Source of the DNA: Paenibacillus aceti
Lineage (GTDB): Bacteria; Bacillota; Bacilli; Paenibacillales; Paenibacillaceae
Assembly (NCBI RefSeq): GCF_003614185.1
Contig: NZ_KZ987724.1
Span: 3,449,056-3,513,055, forward strand
DNA: 64,000 nt
Direction: 5' to 3'
The position numbers and the translations under genes were made by a program. The first letter of the stretch is position 1; the number at the start of each line of letters is the position of its first letter. Shown piece after piece: positions 63,890 through 64,000 of this stretch. The notes beneath the pieces are model-generated. The model was not told the DNA's origin and searched no databases. It was given only the letters and a program-made list of their open reading frames with translations.

Positions 63890-64000
63890 CCTTGAGGTTT
63901 TTGGGTTTGGTCACTTGAAAACTTCTCCAAGTTGGGGTGAAGTCCCTTTTTTATGTCCGAAAATCCTTACGGCTCAAGGCCTCAGATTACTGCAAAACGC

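Noticed and set aside
62560-64000. Terminal inverted repeats of the DDE transposase element
   Set aside because: GGGGT- and AAGGG-like matches on both sides are too short and poorly aligned to define ends.

Overview
The window looks like a chromosomal segment of a Paenibacillus-type member of the Bacillales. Evidence: mid-range GC, strong AGGAGG-type ribosome binding sites, an S-layer-homology surface protein, CstR-, PadR-, FapR- and PerR/Fur-type control, lysine (L-box) and magnesium (M-box) riboswitches, and many genes of B. subtilis type (nupNOPQ, ypgR/cvfC, deoC, ppaC, hflX, yqkE, yneQ). Genes are mostly monocistronic or in short operons separated by clear hairpin terminators.

Layout. 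1-410: the start of a cytochrome bd-type oxidase gene leaving the left edge, preceded by two possible membrane microproteins, one broken by an in-frame TGA. 1-13.7 kb: a nucleic-acid scavenging block, with a giant S-layer-anchored nuclease/5'-nucleotidase and a BMP/NupOPQ nucleoside importer, split by a complete IS1380-family insertion (6888-8472, GTAAT target duplication). deoC further on (33.2 kb) fits the same theme. 13.9-18.3 kb: ypgR/cvfC, an L-box-controlled lysine permease, and a secreted transglutaminase-like protein. 18.6-26.5 kb: small proteins, a phage-type ABA-sandwich protein, trxB, a PfeT/ZosA-like metal-efflux ATPase with Fur/PerR-like sites, a PadR/HAAS/DUF4097 envelope operon and metY. 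26.7-32.8 kb: a tight six-gene operon in which an ECF sigma factor sits between two ABC transporter modules. 33.2-43.5 kb: deoC, def, yqkE, a TetR/MBL-hydrolase pair with two operators, yneQ, an MFS transporter, ppaC, a two-component system, and hflX behind a leader with a terminator. 44.4-50.9 kb: small membrane proteins, mgtA with an M-box followed by a 51-codon leader ORF and a second terminator, and a UvrD-like helicase. 51-56.5 kb: a CstR-like persulfide-sensor operon with degenerate rhodanese pieces, FabH with a FapR-like operator, a DsrE-like protein, and a class V aminotransferase split by a frameshift. 56.5-64 kb: a methyltransferase, a ketopantoate reductase-like protein, a MarR/MFS divergent pair with twin operators, an editing-deficient-looking threonyl-tRNA synthetase, an IS200/IS605 remnant and a DDE transposase.

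The most unusual signal lies in the intergenic spaces. Several families of degenerate short repeats occur (535-975, 18919-19105, 33026-33069, 38395-38573, 43895-44336, 54637-54867). They recur about every 50 bp, are often inverted about a centre, and most begin with TAAC. They are not CRISPR arrays and I know of no described element that matches them. The second notable signal is the layered regulation in front of mgtA: riboswitch, terminator, leader ORF, second terminator.
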